A stretch of DNA of 16,406 nucleotides from an uncultured Slackia sp. (GTDB lineage Bacteria > Actinomycetota > Coriobacteriia > Coriobacteriales > Eggerthellaceae), in contig CAKUEV010000021.1 of NCBI GenBank assembly GCA_934646845.1, positions 1-16,406 on the forward strand. The letters are read 5' to 3'. Shown in pieces: positions 1 through 8,215 of the stretch. A program made the translations under genes and the position numbers. A model generated the notes under the pieces. It was not told the DNA's origin and made no database searches. It worked only from the letters and a program-made list of their open reading frames with translations. Within the stretch, counting starts at the first letter, position 1; each line of letters begins with the position of its first letter.

Positions 1-30
1 CTCGTCGATTGTTTCTTTTGGGTATGCCAT
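1..30 (-). CDS. 5' end of an unidentified minus-strand gene (partial)
   Basis: On the minus strand an ATG at 30-28 opens a frame reading MAYPKETIDE before the window ends. A strong ribosome site (GAGGAGG, complement of 41-47) lies about eight bases upstream, so this is probably a true gene start. Ten residues are too few to assign a family. The gene is transcribed away from the repeat-rich stretch that follows. Confidence 0.6.
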   Translation of the reverse strand, partial: MAYPKETIDE

Positions 31-78
31 TCTGATTCCTCCTCGAGAAATTCTCCAGGATTTGGGGCGCACCCCCAA

Positions 79-272
79 GTGGTCAAAACTGGCGCCATTG
101 GTAAATCTAATTCCCGCGAAGCCCTTCCCAGCTCTTTCAAAGATGGTCGCTTCAACAAAACCTCAGGTGAGCAAGATTCTGAAAGCAAGAGCCGCGAAGC
201 AAGCGAGCCGAGCGAGCGCGGGACGCGCATTGAATCATGCGAAAATTTACCAATGGCGGCGATTTTGACCAC
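79..272. mobile_element. MITE-like element with 28-bp terminal inverted repeats
   Basis: The sequence at 79-106, beginning GTGGTCAAAACTGG, recurs in inverted orientation at 272-245 with 25 of 28 bases matching. The two arms point inward and enclose 138 bp with no credible gene. Size, absence of coding capacity and terminal inverted repeats resemble a non-autonomous miniature element. I see no clear target-site duplication, so mobility is inference. It could instead be a conserved intergenic repeat that folds as RNA. Confidence 0.5.
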
Positions 273-285
273 TTCAACGTAAATC

Positions 286-313
286 GTGGTCAAAACTGGC
301 GCTATTGGTAAAA
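286..313 (+). repeat. Third copy of the 28-bp terminal repeat
   Basis: This segment matches the left arm at 79-106 at 26 of 28 positions and lies 13 bp from the right arm at 245-272, facing away from it. It therefore forms a second, close-spaced inverted repeat (245-313). It could be the end of a second, truncated copy of the element inserted beside the first. Confidence 0.6.
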
Positions 314-378
314 TTCCGCCCTCGCGAGGTTCCTTCGCACGCGGCTCCTGAAGAGAAATGCAATCTATCGGGCTTGCA

Positions 379-440
379 AGGTCGGCGCCGTAGCGCGCAA
401 GGCGGCGCTGCGGGGCGCAAAGGTGGCGCTGTAGGGCGCA
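379..440. repeat. Three imperfect tandem repeats of about 20-21 bp
   Basis: Units near 379-399, 400-419 and 420-440 share the pattern AGG(C/T)GGCGCTG(C/T)GGGGCGCA with several substitutions. The second and third are the most alike. No function is evident; slippage-generated GC-rich sequence is the simplest explanation. Confidence 0.4.
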
Positions 441-467
441 AATCGCCAAAGGTTGAAAACCGCAGTC

Positions 468-1226
468 CTAAAATACCAGGTCGTAAAGTACTTTCACGAA
501 CAAGAGCGCAAGCACGACGAGCATGATGGGGCGCACGACTTTCGCGCCGTTTTTCATAACCAACCCCGAACCCACATAGCTGCCGGCAATCGCGAACACC
601 GAAGCGATAAGGCCCAGGCCCCACCACACGGCGCCGTTGGCGGCAAACGTCACGAGCGCGGCGACGTTTGATGCGAGGTTCGCGCACTTCACTTCGCCGT
701 TCGCTTCGCGCACGGGCAATTTCGCCGCCGCTGTAAAGGCGAGCAGCATGAACGTGCCCGTGCCGGGTCCGTAGAATCCGTCGTACATGCCGATGAAAAA
801 CGACGAGACGGCAATGATGGCGATTTGTTTTTTCGTGGAAATGACGGCATCGGCCGGCACGTCGAGCGCGCGTTTGCGCAGCACGAAGAAGGCGACCACA
901 GGCAGGGCGAACACCATAATCATTTGAATGACGCCGTCGGGCGTGTGCAGCGCGACTTTGGCGCCGATGAACGAACCCGCGAGCGCGAAAATCACGGCAG
1001 GAATCGCGAGTTTGATTTTGATGAGGCCGCTTTTCGCGAATCGGGCAGTGGCGACAACGGTGCCAATGGCGCTCGAGACTTTGTTGGTGCCGAGCGCCAC
1101 ATGTGGCGGCAGGCCAGCCACCAGGTACGCAGTGAGTGAGATGAGCCCGCCGCCGCCCGCAATGGCGTCGACGAGCATCGCCAGAAATACAAGCGGGCAC
1201 ACGATGAGCAGCGTTATGGGGTCCAT
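468..1226 (-). CDS. TSUP (TauE/SafE) family membrane transporter
   Basis: This 252-residue integral membrane protein belongs to the TSUP family of small-anion or organosulfur exporters (sulfite, taurine-derived and related compounds). The family's internal duplication shows in two glycine-rich motifs: DAIAGGGGLIS at residues 20-30 followed by LGTNK near 45-49, and DGFYGPGTGTF at 149-159 in the second half. Around eight hydrophobic segments separated by short charged loops are visible, and the length is normal for the family. The ATG at 1226 has a ribosome site (AAGGA) nearby. It is transcribed divergently from the racemase gene. The substrate cannot be told from sequence alone; the family assignment is firm. 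Confidence 0.88.
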   Translation of the reverse strand: MDPITLLIVCPLVFLAMLVDAIAGGGGLISLTAYLVAGLPPHVALGTNKVSSAIGTVVATARFAKSGLIKIKLAIPAVIFALAGSFIGAKVALHTPDGVIQMIMVFALPVVAFFVLRKRALDVPADAVISTKKQIAIIAVSSFFIGMYDGFYGPGTGTFMLLAFTAAAKLPVREANGEVKCANLASNVAALVTFAANGAVWWGLGLIASVFAIAGSYVGSGLVMKNGAKVVRPIMLVVLALLFVKVLYDLVF

Positions 1227-1277
1227 GGATTCCTTACCGTATCTTTACTGTTGCAATGGCGTTGAAACCTTGCGGAT

Positions 1278-1283
1278 TATAAT
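1278..1283 (+). promoter_or_regulatory. Possible -10 element upstream of the racemase gene
   Basis: A perfect TATAAT lies 85 bp before the racemase start in the intergenic space shared with the divergent exporter. I could not find a well-spaced -35 box: TTGAAA at 1262 is only 10 bp away and TTGCAA at 1251 is 21 bp away. The assignment is weak. Confidence 0.3.
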
Positions 1284-1367
1284 TCATGGCAGCAAACCGA
1301 GGGAGCTGGGCGGGCGAGCGGCGTGAAAGCGCAGCAAACCGCCAAACGGTAGGAAAAGAGGCTTCGT

Positions 1368-2117
1368 ATGGGCAACGAGAATTACAAGAAGCTCGGAATT
1401 ATTGGCGGATTGGGTCCGGCGGCTACGGCGACCCTGTTCGCGCGCGTTATCGACCTTACCGAGGCGGAAACCGATCAGGACCACCTCGATATCACCATTT
1501 TAAATCGTCCGCAAACGCCCGATCGCACGGCATTCATTCTGGGCAAAAGCGACGAGTCATATTTGCCGCCGTTGCACGAGGCCGCGCTTGAGCTTGAGAA
1601 TTTGGGATGCGAGGTGCTCGCCACGCCGTGCGTGACCGGGCATTATCGCAGCGATGAATGGTCGGCTGGCTTGCAAACGGCGCATCTGGTGCACATGCCG
1701 CGCGAAACGGCGCGCTATTTGGCTCTTGCGGGCAAGCGTTGCGTGGGCATTATGGCGACCGATGGTACGGGGCACGCGCGCGTGCTGCAGAGCGAGCTTG
1801 AGGCGTGCGGCTTGAAGGCGGTGCTGCCCGATGCCGAAAACCAGGCGAAGGTCATGAGCATTATTTACGACGATGTAAAGCGCGGCCGCCCCGCGAACAT
1901 GCGCGCGTTCGACGAGGTGAGCGCCCATTTGCGCGAGCAGGGCTGCGACAGCGTGATTCTTGGCTGCACCGAGCTTTCCGTGATCAATGCGCCTGCGAAA
2001 TCGCACGGCATGGTTGTCGTCGACGCCATGGAGGTGCTCGCGATTCGCAGCGTGCAGGAATGCGACGCCCCCGTGAAGTGGGACCATACCGCGCTCGATA
2101 ACGTGTACGGCGATTAG
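1368..2117 (+). CDS. Aspartate/glutamate racemase family protein
   Basis: This 249-residue protein belongs to the cofactor-independent Asp/Glu racemase superfamily, in which two cysteines act as acid and base on opposite faces of the amino acid alpha carbon. The N-terminal LGIIGGLGPAAT motif (residues 9-20) is typical of the aspartate racemase branch. The two catalytic cysteines are C88 in ATPCVTGHY (the family usually has PCNTAH) and C200 in LGCTELS. Length is normal. The start follows an AGGAAAAGAGG ribosome site. The altered residues after C88 leave the substrate open: aspartate, glutamate or another amino acid. The class-IV aminotransferase homologue starts 64 bp downstream on the same strand and is probably cotranscribed. 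Confidence 0.82.
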   Translation: MGNENYKKLGIIGGLGPAATATLFARVIDLTEAETDQDHLDITILNRPQTPDRTAFILGKSDESYLPPLHEAALELENLGCEVLATPCVTGHYRSDEWSAGLQTAHLVHMPRETARYLALAGKRCVGIMATDGTGHARVLQSELEACGLKAVLPDAENQAKVMSIIYDDVKRGRPANMRAFDEVSAHLREQGCDSVILGCTELSVINAPAKSHGMVVVDAMEVLAIRSVQECDAPVKWDHTALDNVYGD

Positions 2118-2181
2118 GCGTCGGAACGGTTCGACGACGTCTCCCTGGGCCCTCTTATTATTATGTTCCGAAAGGAATTTT

Positions 2182-3333
2182 GTGGAAACGAAAACGATAT
2201 GGCTCGACGGCAAACTCGTGTCTTCCGCCGAGGCGACATGCGCGATTTCGTGCGCTTCGCTTGCGGGCGGCATGGTTGCGCTTGAGGACGCTCCCTTGTT
2301 CACGAACGAGCGCGGCAGCTTCGTGTTTCGCGTGGACGACCACGTAAAGCAGTACGAGCGTTCGGCGAAAATCGCGCACATCGAACTGCCGTACACCTCG
2401 AGCAAGCTGGCAAAAGCCGCTCTTAAAGTCGCGAAAGCGAGCGTGGCCAACGGGCACGACGAAGGTGTCGTGCGCTTCGTCGCGGATTTTACCGGTGTGG
2501 CCTCGGCCGACCGCCTGCTTCCTTTGGGTGATGAGCCGAGCGTTGCCGTATTCTGCATGCCGTTTTCGAGCGAGGGTGATCTAGCCTCTGCAGAAAGTGA
2601 TGCGTACTCCGGTTGTGGCGATTCGCTTTCCGATGACGACGGCTTATGCCGCGTTGCCGACCGTCCTTCTAGCTTAGACGAAGTGTCCTCCGGCGAGGAG
2701 GGGGCGCTTTCATCCAAGGGCGATTCTTCCCGCGGCGTTCCGTGTGATGCTTGCGACGGCGCGTCTGGGAAAGCGAACGATCCCAATTTCGCCGTTGATT
2801 CCGAGATGGTCACTGCGGGCATTTCTTCGTGGCGCGCGATTTCAAACAACGCGTTGCCGCCGCAGGCCGAGCTTGCCGCGTCGCGCGCGAATGCGGTGTT
2901 CGCTCTGCGCGAGGCAAGGCTGCGTGGCTTTGACGAGCCGATTCTTCTGAATGAGGCGGGCGACGTATGCTCCGGCGCGCGCAAAGCCGTGTTTGCCGTA
3001 CGCGATGGCGTGCTTTCCACGCCGCCCCTCGCGTGCGGTGTGCGCGAGTCGGTCGAACGTGACACCGTGATCAACTTTGCCATGGACCTCGACATTCCCG
3101 TCGTGGAAGAGTGCATGACGCGCGCCGACCTTTGCATTGCTGACGAGCTGTTTTTGTGCGACGTGATGCGTGGCGTGGTTGCGGTTTCTTCAATCGATGG
3201 TTGCGCAATTGGCAAGCCTGGGAAAACAGGCCCAAAGCCGGGTCCTATAACGAAGGCGATTCAGGAACGCTACGCGAAAATGCTCGCGGGCAAGCTCGAT
3301 GAATACGCGGCATGGATTGCCCAGGTCGAGTAA
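2182..3333 (+). CDS. Class-IV aminotransferase fold protein lacking the PLP lysine
   Basis: This 383-residue protein follows the branched-chain/D-amino-acid aminotransferase pattern: IWLDGKLV (6-13), H54 with the following ER, VVRF (97-100), SSWRAISNNALPPQA (215-229), GFDEPILLNEAGDV (249-262) and TPPLACGV (280-287). In active relatives the PLP-binding lysine follows the PPQA segment; here that position is E230 and no nearby lysine can replace it. The usual glycine- and asparagine-rich EGSGEN segment has become SGARKA (264-269). Residues about 129-207 are an extra acidic, Ser/Gly/Cys-rich low-complexity insert between the two domains. GTG start with an AAAGGA ribosome site. It may be a pseudoenzyme, a regulator or a changed catalyst; normal transamination looks unlikely. 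Confidence 0.75.
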   Translation: METKTIWLDGKLVSSAEATCAISCASLAGGMVALEDAPLFTNERGSFVFRVDDHVKQYERSAKIAHIELPYTSSKLAKAALKVAKASVANGHDEGVVRFVADFTGVASADRLLPLGDEPSVAVFCMPFSSEGDLASAESDAYSGCGDSLSDDDGLCRVADRPSSLDEVSSGEEGALSSKGDSSRGVPCDACDGASGKANDPNFAVDSEMVTAGISSWRAISNNALPPQAELAASRANAVFALREARLRGFDEPILLNEAGDVCSGARKAVFAVRDGVLSTPPLACGVRESVERDTVINFAMDLDIPVVEECMTRADLCIADELFLCDVMRGVVAVSSIDGCAIGKPGKTGPKPGPITKAIQERYAKMLAGKLDEYAAWIAQVE

Positions 3334-3845
3334 CCCAGGTCGATCGGTCTGAATCGAGCAGCCTGGGCTGTGTGGCCCCGATCGGGCGGTTCAGGTCGGT
3401 CGCATGGTTGTGGTTTGCTCGGGACTAAGTATTTCAGGCGAACTATCCGGGGTCAAAATCTTATTTTGGTCCCGAAAAACGATTTTCTGGCACAAATTTG
3501 CGGTTGTGAATGATTCCATGAGCTCCATCGTGTTCGGGAAAATGCAAAACCCCAGTTCACGGAATTGCTAAGGTACGGAAAGCCCTTCCCAAGGCATCCT
3601 CCATCGTTCACAACCGCAAATTTGTGCCAGAAAAGGGAAAATCGGGACAAAAACGAGTGCCCTCGGCGGTGAATGGGAATTGGGTGCGCTAGAGGGCTCA
3701 TTGCTTTGGAAAAGCCCGCCGTGCTGAAAAACGGGACTATCATGTCCGATGATTGAACGAACGTACCAATGTGGGGTACCAGCGCCGAGCGCTGCACCGA
3801 GCAGCACCTTGCCCGTTCGGCCGCATCGAGCAAAGGAGAGCAACT
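3334..3845. other. Intergenic region with a large inverted-repeat element
   Basis: No gene is supported here. The first part repeats CCCAGGTCGA around the aminotransferase stop codon and can form a hairpin (CCCAGG with CCTGGG, about 3334-3367). The middle holds the long inverted repeat at 3464-3653. The last 190 bp precede the dipeptidase and presumably carry its promoter, but I could not identify well-spaced promoter boxes. Confidence 0.5.
3464..3653. repeat. Long inverted repeat, MITE-like or structured RNA element
   Basis: The 32-bp arm at 3483-3514 and its reverse complement at 3603-3634 match at 31 of 32 positions. Weaker complementarity extends outward, with GTCCCGA at 3469-3475 facing TCGGGAC at 3642-3648. 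The 88-bp interior has no credible gene. Arm length and near-perfect identity suggest a recent mobile or intergenic repeat. It would form a very stable hairpin if transcribed. Confidence 0.65.
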
Positions 3846-4856
3846 ATGGCATTTGAAACCGCACCGACCTATATTTTCGACCTGCATTGCGACACGCTCG
3901 ACAGGCTCGCCTTGCACAAGGCATTCCCCGATGCCGGCTTCATGGAGCAAGACGCTGCGATCCCCGATGCGCGCATGTCGTCGCTCGCGAGCAACGATTG
4001 CCATATCGCGTTCGACCGCATGGCGAAAGCCCAGTATGCCTGGTGCCAGTGCTTCGCGGCGTTCATCCCCGACCATATGCCGGCCGATTGGGGTTGGCAG
4101 GTTTTCTGCGCCGTGCGCGATTTCTTTCAGGGGCAGCTCGCCGAGCATGCGGTGCTTATCGAGCAAGTGCGCGACGCTCGCGACATTCGTAGCATTGTCG
4201 ACGGCGGGAAATGCGCCGGCGTGTTTACGGTCGAAGGCGGATCGTTCATCGAAGGTTCGCTCGATCGTCTGCATGCGGCCGCCGACGCGGGCGTGAAAAT
4301 GCTCACGCTCACGTGGAACGGCAAAAACGCCATCGCGTCGGGCAACGATACGACCGATGGGCTTTCGACGTTCGGCGCCCAGGTGGTGCACGCCATGGAG
4401 CAGCGCCGCATGGTGGTCGACGTGTCGCACCTGAACGACACGAGCTTCTGGGACGTGGTGAAGGCGAGCTCGCGCCCGTTCGCGGCGTCGCATTCGAACT
4501 CGCGCGCCGTGTGCGGCCACCCGCGCAACCTCACCGACGACATGTTCCGTGCGCTCGTTGATCGCGGCGGCATTGCAGGCTTTAATTTCTGCCGCGATTT
4601 TGTGCGCGAAGACGGCGCCGACCCCACGCGTGACGACGTGCTGTTCCACATCGACCATTTCCTGAAACTCGGTGGCGAGCACGCTATCGCTCTTGGCAGC
4701 GATTACGACGGCTGCGATGTGCCGAGCTGGCTTGAGCCTGCGGAACGCGTGGGCGAGCTGCATACGCTATTCGCGCATGAATTCGGCAAAGAAATCGCCG
4801 ACGCCATCTGCTTCGAAAACGCCGCGGCGTTCTTCGAGCGCAACGAGACGCTGTAG
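3846..4856 (+). CDS. M19 family membrane-type dipeptidase
   Basis: This 336-residue zinc peptidase of family M19 hydrolyses dipeptides, including those with a C-terminal D-residue. The metal and catalytic residues of the family can be placed: H14 and D16 in DLHCDT, the bridging glutamate E130 in TVEGG, H195 in VDVSHLND, H216 in ASHSNSRAV and D286 in GSDYDG. RNLTDD follows the second histidine as in the family. The chosen ATG has an AGGAGAG ribosome site six bases upstream. An in-frame ATG 93 bp earlier lacks one and adds no homologous sequence. No signal peptide is visible, so it is probably cytosolic. Closeness to the racemase hints at D-amino-acid or peptide turnover, which is inference. 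Confidence 0.9.
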   Translation: MAFETAPTYIFDLHCDTLDRLALHKAFPDAGFMEQDAAIPDARMSSLASNDCHIAFDRMAKAQYAWCQCFAAFIPDHMPADWGWQVFCAVRDFFQGQLAEHAVLIEQVRDARDIRSIVDGGKCAGVFTVEGGSFIEGSLDRLHAAADAGVKMLTLTWNGKNAIASGNDTTDGLSTFGAQVVHAMEQRRMVVDVSHLNDTSFWDVVKASSRPFAASHSNSRAVCGHPRNLTDDMFRALVDRGGIAGFNFCRDFVREDGADPTRDDVLFHIDHFLKLGGEHAIALGSDYDGCDVPSWLEPAERVGELHTLFAHEFGKEIADAICFENAAAFFERNETL

Positions 4857-4960
4857 CATTCAAACGTCCGCCCCTCTATTTGGTCAAATTCGCCCAACGA
4901 TGTCGCGGAAAATAGTTCACTGATGTAGCATTATCCCGTTACCGTCGCTAGGAGGGCTCC

Positions 4961-7900
4961 ATGCGCGAAGTGGATGTCGCCATTGTGGGAGCGGGCGTTG
5001 CGGGCTGTTGCGTGGCTCGCGAATGCGCTCGTTTCGCATTGAAAGTTGCAGTGTTCGAGGCCGGGCTCGACGTGGCCGATGGCGCCACGCGCGCGAACAG
5101 CGGAATCGTGCATGCGGGCTACGACCCGAAGCCCGGCACCCGCAAGGCGCGCTATAACGTGGAAGGCGCGAGGTTGTACCCGCAATGGGCGCGCGAACTG
5201 GGATTTCCCTATATCAACAACGGCTCGATGGTGCTCGCTTTCACGGAAGACGAGCTCGAGGCGGTTCGCGGGTTGCGCGAGCGGGGCGAGCAAAATGGCG
5301 TCGAGGGCCTGCGCGTAATTGACGCGCGGGAACTTCGCGAGCTTGAGCCGAACGTGTCGTCCGAGGCGCTCGGTGCGCTGCTTGTTCCCGCGGGAGCGAT
5401 TTGCGATCCGTATCAGGTGGCGTTTCGCGCTGCCGAAAACGCGGCTCGCAATGGCGTCGAATTCAATTTTTCAAGCAAAGTTGTAGGCATCGAGTCCGCG
5501 CAGGCTCCGACCGCCGATTCCGCCCAATCCGTAGCCGCCGGCTTCACCCGGTCCGTCGCCGCTGACCCCGCGCAAAACGAGGGCTACATTCTTCATGTCG
5601 AAGGCGCGCAGGGCGACGTTGCCGAAGCGGTGCATGCCCGCGTCGTGGTGAACGCCGCTGGCGTGCATGCCGACGAAATCCACGACATGGTGGCGCCGCA
5701 CGCGTTTTCAATAACCCCCCGCCGCGGCGAATACAACCTCATGGATACCGATATGGGCGGCCTGTTTGCGCATACGATGTTCCAGGCCCCCACGAAAGCG
5801 GGCAAGGGCGTGCTCGTGGCGCCTACCGTGCATGGCAACATGCTCGTTGGCCCGAACGCCGTGGCTCAAAGCGACAAAGACGCCACGTCAACCACCGCCG
5901 ATGGCCTGGCTGGAATCACGGCCGCTGCGAAAAAGACGTATCCCTCGCTCAATATGCGCGGACGCATTACCACGTTTGCAGGCGTGCGCGCGACGGGCGA
6001 TACGGGTGATTTCGAAATCGGCGAGGTGTCGGGCGTCCCGGGCTTCTTCGATATCGCATGCTTTGAGTCGCCGGGCCTGACGTCGGCGCCAGCCGTTGCG
6101 GTCGATGTGGCTGCGCGCATTGCCGAAAAGCTTAATGCTGCGGAAAACCCCCAGTTCAACCCCGTATTGGAGCTGCCTGCGCTGTTCAAGAACATGAGTG
6201 AAGAAGAGCGTCGCGCGGCTATCGCGGCCAACCCCGATGCGGGCCATATGCTTTGCCGCTGCAACGAGGTGACCGAAGCCGATGTCGTCGCGGCGCTGCA
6301 TACGAAGCTGCCCGTGTTGTGTCTCGACGCGCTGAAGTGGCGCACGGGCGCAACTATGGGCCGATGCCACGGTGGCTTCTGCATGCCCGAGCTTGCAAAG
6401 GTCGTGGCGCGCGAGGCGGGTGTCGCCCCAAGTGAGTTGCCGAAGCGCTTCGCTGGTTCGCGCCTCGTTGCGGAAGCTCCCAAAAACTACGTTGATCTCG
6501 TGCGGAACGAATCGAACCGCGCCGTTGGTGCTGTTTCCGATGTGGTTGCGAAGCTCAAAGGCGCAAGCGAATCTTCGGAAGAGATCCTGCGCTCGAATGC
6601 CCAAACCAATCAAGGGAGGGCCGACGGTCTCGAAGCGGGAGTCCCTTCGGCCGACGTCGAGTCCAGCGCTCCCGAAGCCAGCGCCTTCCAGGCCTCCGAA
6701 GCCTCAATCGCCGCGCATTCCTCGCGCGATTCGCTCGAATACGACGTCGCCGTTATCGGCGGCGGCGCGGCGGGCATCGCGGCGGCCGCTTCGGCTGCGC
6801 GCAAGGGCGCGAGCGTGGTGCTCGTCGATCGCGAAAGCCACCAGGGCGGCATTTTGAAGCAGTGCATTCACAACGGCTTCGGCTTGCACCGTTTTGGCGA
6901 GGAACTCACCGGTTCCGAATATGCTTCGCGCGAGCTCGCGACGCTCGAGGGTCTCGATGTGCACGTTGTTCGCGATGCAAGCGTGCTGCGCGTGAAAAAC
7001 GGTGGCGAAGGCGCGCGCGACATTTCGGTTGAAATCGTGTCGCCGCAAGGCGAGCAAACCATTTCTGCGGGTGCGGCGGTGCTTGCGACGGGCTCGCGTG
7101 AACGCGGCGCTGGCGCGCTCGGAACGCCGGGCACGCGCCCCGCGGGCGTGTTCTCGGCCGGATCGGCGCAGAATTTCATGAACCTGCAAGGTTGCGCTCC
7201 GGGCAGCAATGTGGTGATTCTTGGTTCGGGCGACATCGGCCTCATCATGGCGCGCCGCCTCACGTTCGCAGGCGCGCGCGTGGCCGGCGTATTCGAAATC
7301 AACCCCACGCCGAGCGGCCTGCGACGCAATATCGTGCAGTGCCTCGATGACTTCGGCATTCCGTTGCATACGTCTACGACGGTCGTGGGCATTGAAGGCG
7401 CCTCGAAGCTCGAAGCCGTTATCGTGAGCAAGGTCGATGACCATTACGCGCCTATTCCAGGCACCGAGCGCCGCATTCCGTGTGACACGCTGCTGCTTTC
7501 CGTGGGCCTTATTCCCGAAAATGCGCTTGCGACCGACGCAGGTGTGGCGCTCGACCCCATGACGGGCGGCGCCATCGTCGACGACAATTTTGAGACGAGC
7601 GCGGCGGGCCTGTTCGCCTGCGGAAACGCGCTCCATATTCACGACCTGGTCGATTTCGTGTCCGACGAGGGCGACCATGCGGGAGCATCGGCCGCACGCC
7701 GGGCGCTTCGCCGTTCCGTAACGCCCCATGCTACGCCGCCGGCGGCTACATCGCGCGAAGGATCCGCCCCCACGCGCGCAGGCGATGGCGTGCGTTATAT
7801 CGTTCCGCAGTTCGTGCATTCTCAAACGAGCCGCGTCACGCTGCGTTTCCGCACATCGGCGCCGTTCGAAAATGCGTCGATCGTCATTGAAAAACGCCTG

Positions 7901-8215
7901 GCGAATGGCGAGGTCGAGCTCGTGAAGCGCCGTCGCGTGCTCGTGGCGGTTCCCGCTGAAATGCAAAGCGTCGCGCTTGCGGGTGATGCGTTTGCCGGCG
8001 CGAAGGAAATCATGGTTCGCATTGAGCCGAAGGAAGCTGAGGAAGCGAACGACCGAGCGAAATCTGGCGGATCTGATGGCTCGGAAAACGCGCCAGAGGC
8101 TGGCGGTATAGCGAAGTCGAACGGCGCAACGGGGCCGAACAGCGCAACCGAATCGGGCGTTGCGACAAAAACCGCGCCTGTGAGCGCGCAAGGGGAGGAG
8201 GCGAACCGTGAATAG
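4961..8215 (+). CDS. Fusion: GlpA-like FAD dehydrogenase with BFD domain + second FAD/NAD(P) oxidoreductase
   Basis: This 1084-residue protein joins two enzymes. Residues 1 to about 410 are a DAO/GlpA-type FAD oxidoreductase with GAGVAG at 10-15 and the NSGIVHAGYDP motif. About 430-475 is a BFD-like [2Fe-2S] domain (CRCNEVTEADV ... MGRCHGGFC). A low-complexity linker (about 520-592) leads to a second flavoprotein starting YDVAVIGGGAAG, with GGILKQCIHNGFG, a second dinucleotide fold (VVILGSGDIG) and FACGNALHIHDLVDFV. The tail after about 1010 is Gly/Ser/Ala/Glu-rich. The two halves resemble neighbouring genes annotated as glycerol-3-phosphate dehydrogenase and its partner oxidoreductase in clostridia and Thermotoga. 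Substrate and electron acceptor are unproven. TAGGAGGG ribosome site; its end overlaps the DUF1667 gene by eight bases. Confidence 0.85.
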   Translation: MREVDVAIVGAGVAGCCVARECARFALKVAVFEAGLDVADGATRANSGIVHAGYDPKPGTRKARYNVEGARLYPQWARELGFPYINNGSMVLAFTEDELEAVRGLRERGEQNGVEGLRVIDARELRELEPNVSSEALGALLVPAGAICDPYQVAFRAAENAARNGVEFNFSSKVVGIESAQAPTADSAQSVAAGFTRSVAADPAQNEGYILHVEGAQGDVAEAVHARVVVNAAGVHADEIHDMVAPHAFSITPRRGEYNLMDTDMGGLFAHTMFQAPTKAGKGVLVAPTVHGNMLVGPNAVAQSDKDATSTTADGLAGITAAAKKTYPSLNMRGRITTFAGVRATGDTGDFEIGEVSGVPGFFDIACFESPGLTSAPAVAVDVAARIAEKLNAAENPQFNPVLELPALFKNMSEEERRAAIAANPDAGHMLCRCNEVTEADVVAALHTKLPVLCLDALKWRTGATMGRCHGGFCMPELAKVVAREAGVAPSELPKRFAGSRLVAEAPKNYVDLVRNESNRAVGAVSDVVAKLKGASESSEEILRSNAQTNQGRADGLEAGVPSADVESSAPEASAFQASEASIAAHSSRDSLEYDVAVIGGGAAGIAAAASAARKGASVVLVDRESHQGGILKQCIHNGFGLHRFGEELTGSEYASRELATLEGLDVHVVRDASVLRVKNGGEGARDISVEIVSPQGEQTISAGAAVLATGSRERGAGALGTPGTRPAGVFSAGSAQNFMNLQGCAPGSNVVILGSGDIGLIMARRLTFAGARVAGVFEINPTPSGLRRNIVQCLDDFGIPLHTSTTVVGIEGASKLEAVIVSKVDDHYAPIPGTERRIPCDTLLLSVGLIPENALATDAGVALDPMTGGAIVDDNFETSAAGLFACGNALHIHDLVDFVSDEGDHAGASAARRALRRSVTPHATPPAATSREGSAPTRAGDGVRYIVPQFVHSQTSRVTLRFRTSAPFENASIVIEKRLANGEVELVKRRRVLVAVPAEMQSVALAGDAFAGAKEIMVRIEPKEAEEANDRAKSGGSDGSENAPEAGGIAKSNGATGPNSATESGVATKTAPVSAQGEEANRE

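Larger units (their letters stand above)
31..467. other. Non-coding, repeat-rich intergenic region
   Basis: No convincing gene is visible between the partial gene at the left edge and the end of the exporter gene. Short open frames here have no ribosome sites and low-complexity Arg/Ala/Gly composition. The stretch contains a MITE-like inverted-repeat element (79-272), a third copy of its terminal sequence (286-313), and three imperfect GC-rich units of about 20 bp (379-440). Confidence 0.6.

Noticed and set aside
1557..3215. A 552-codon minus-strand open frame across the racemase and aminotransferase genes
   Set aside because: Shadow of two better-supported plus-strand genes; Ser/Arg/Ala/His-rich composition and no start signals.
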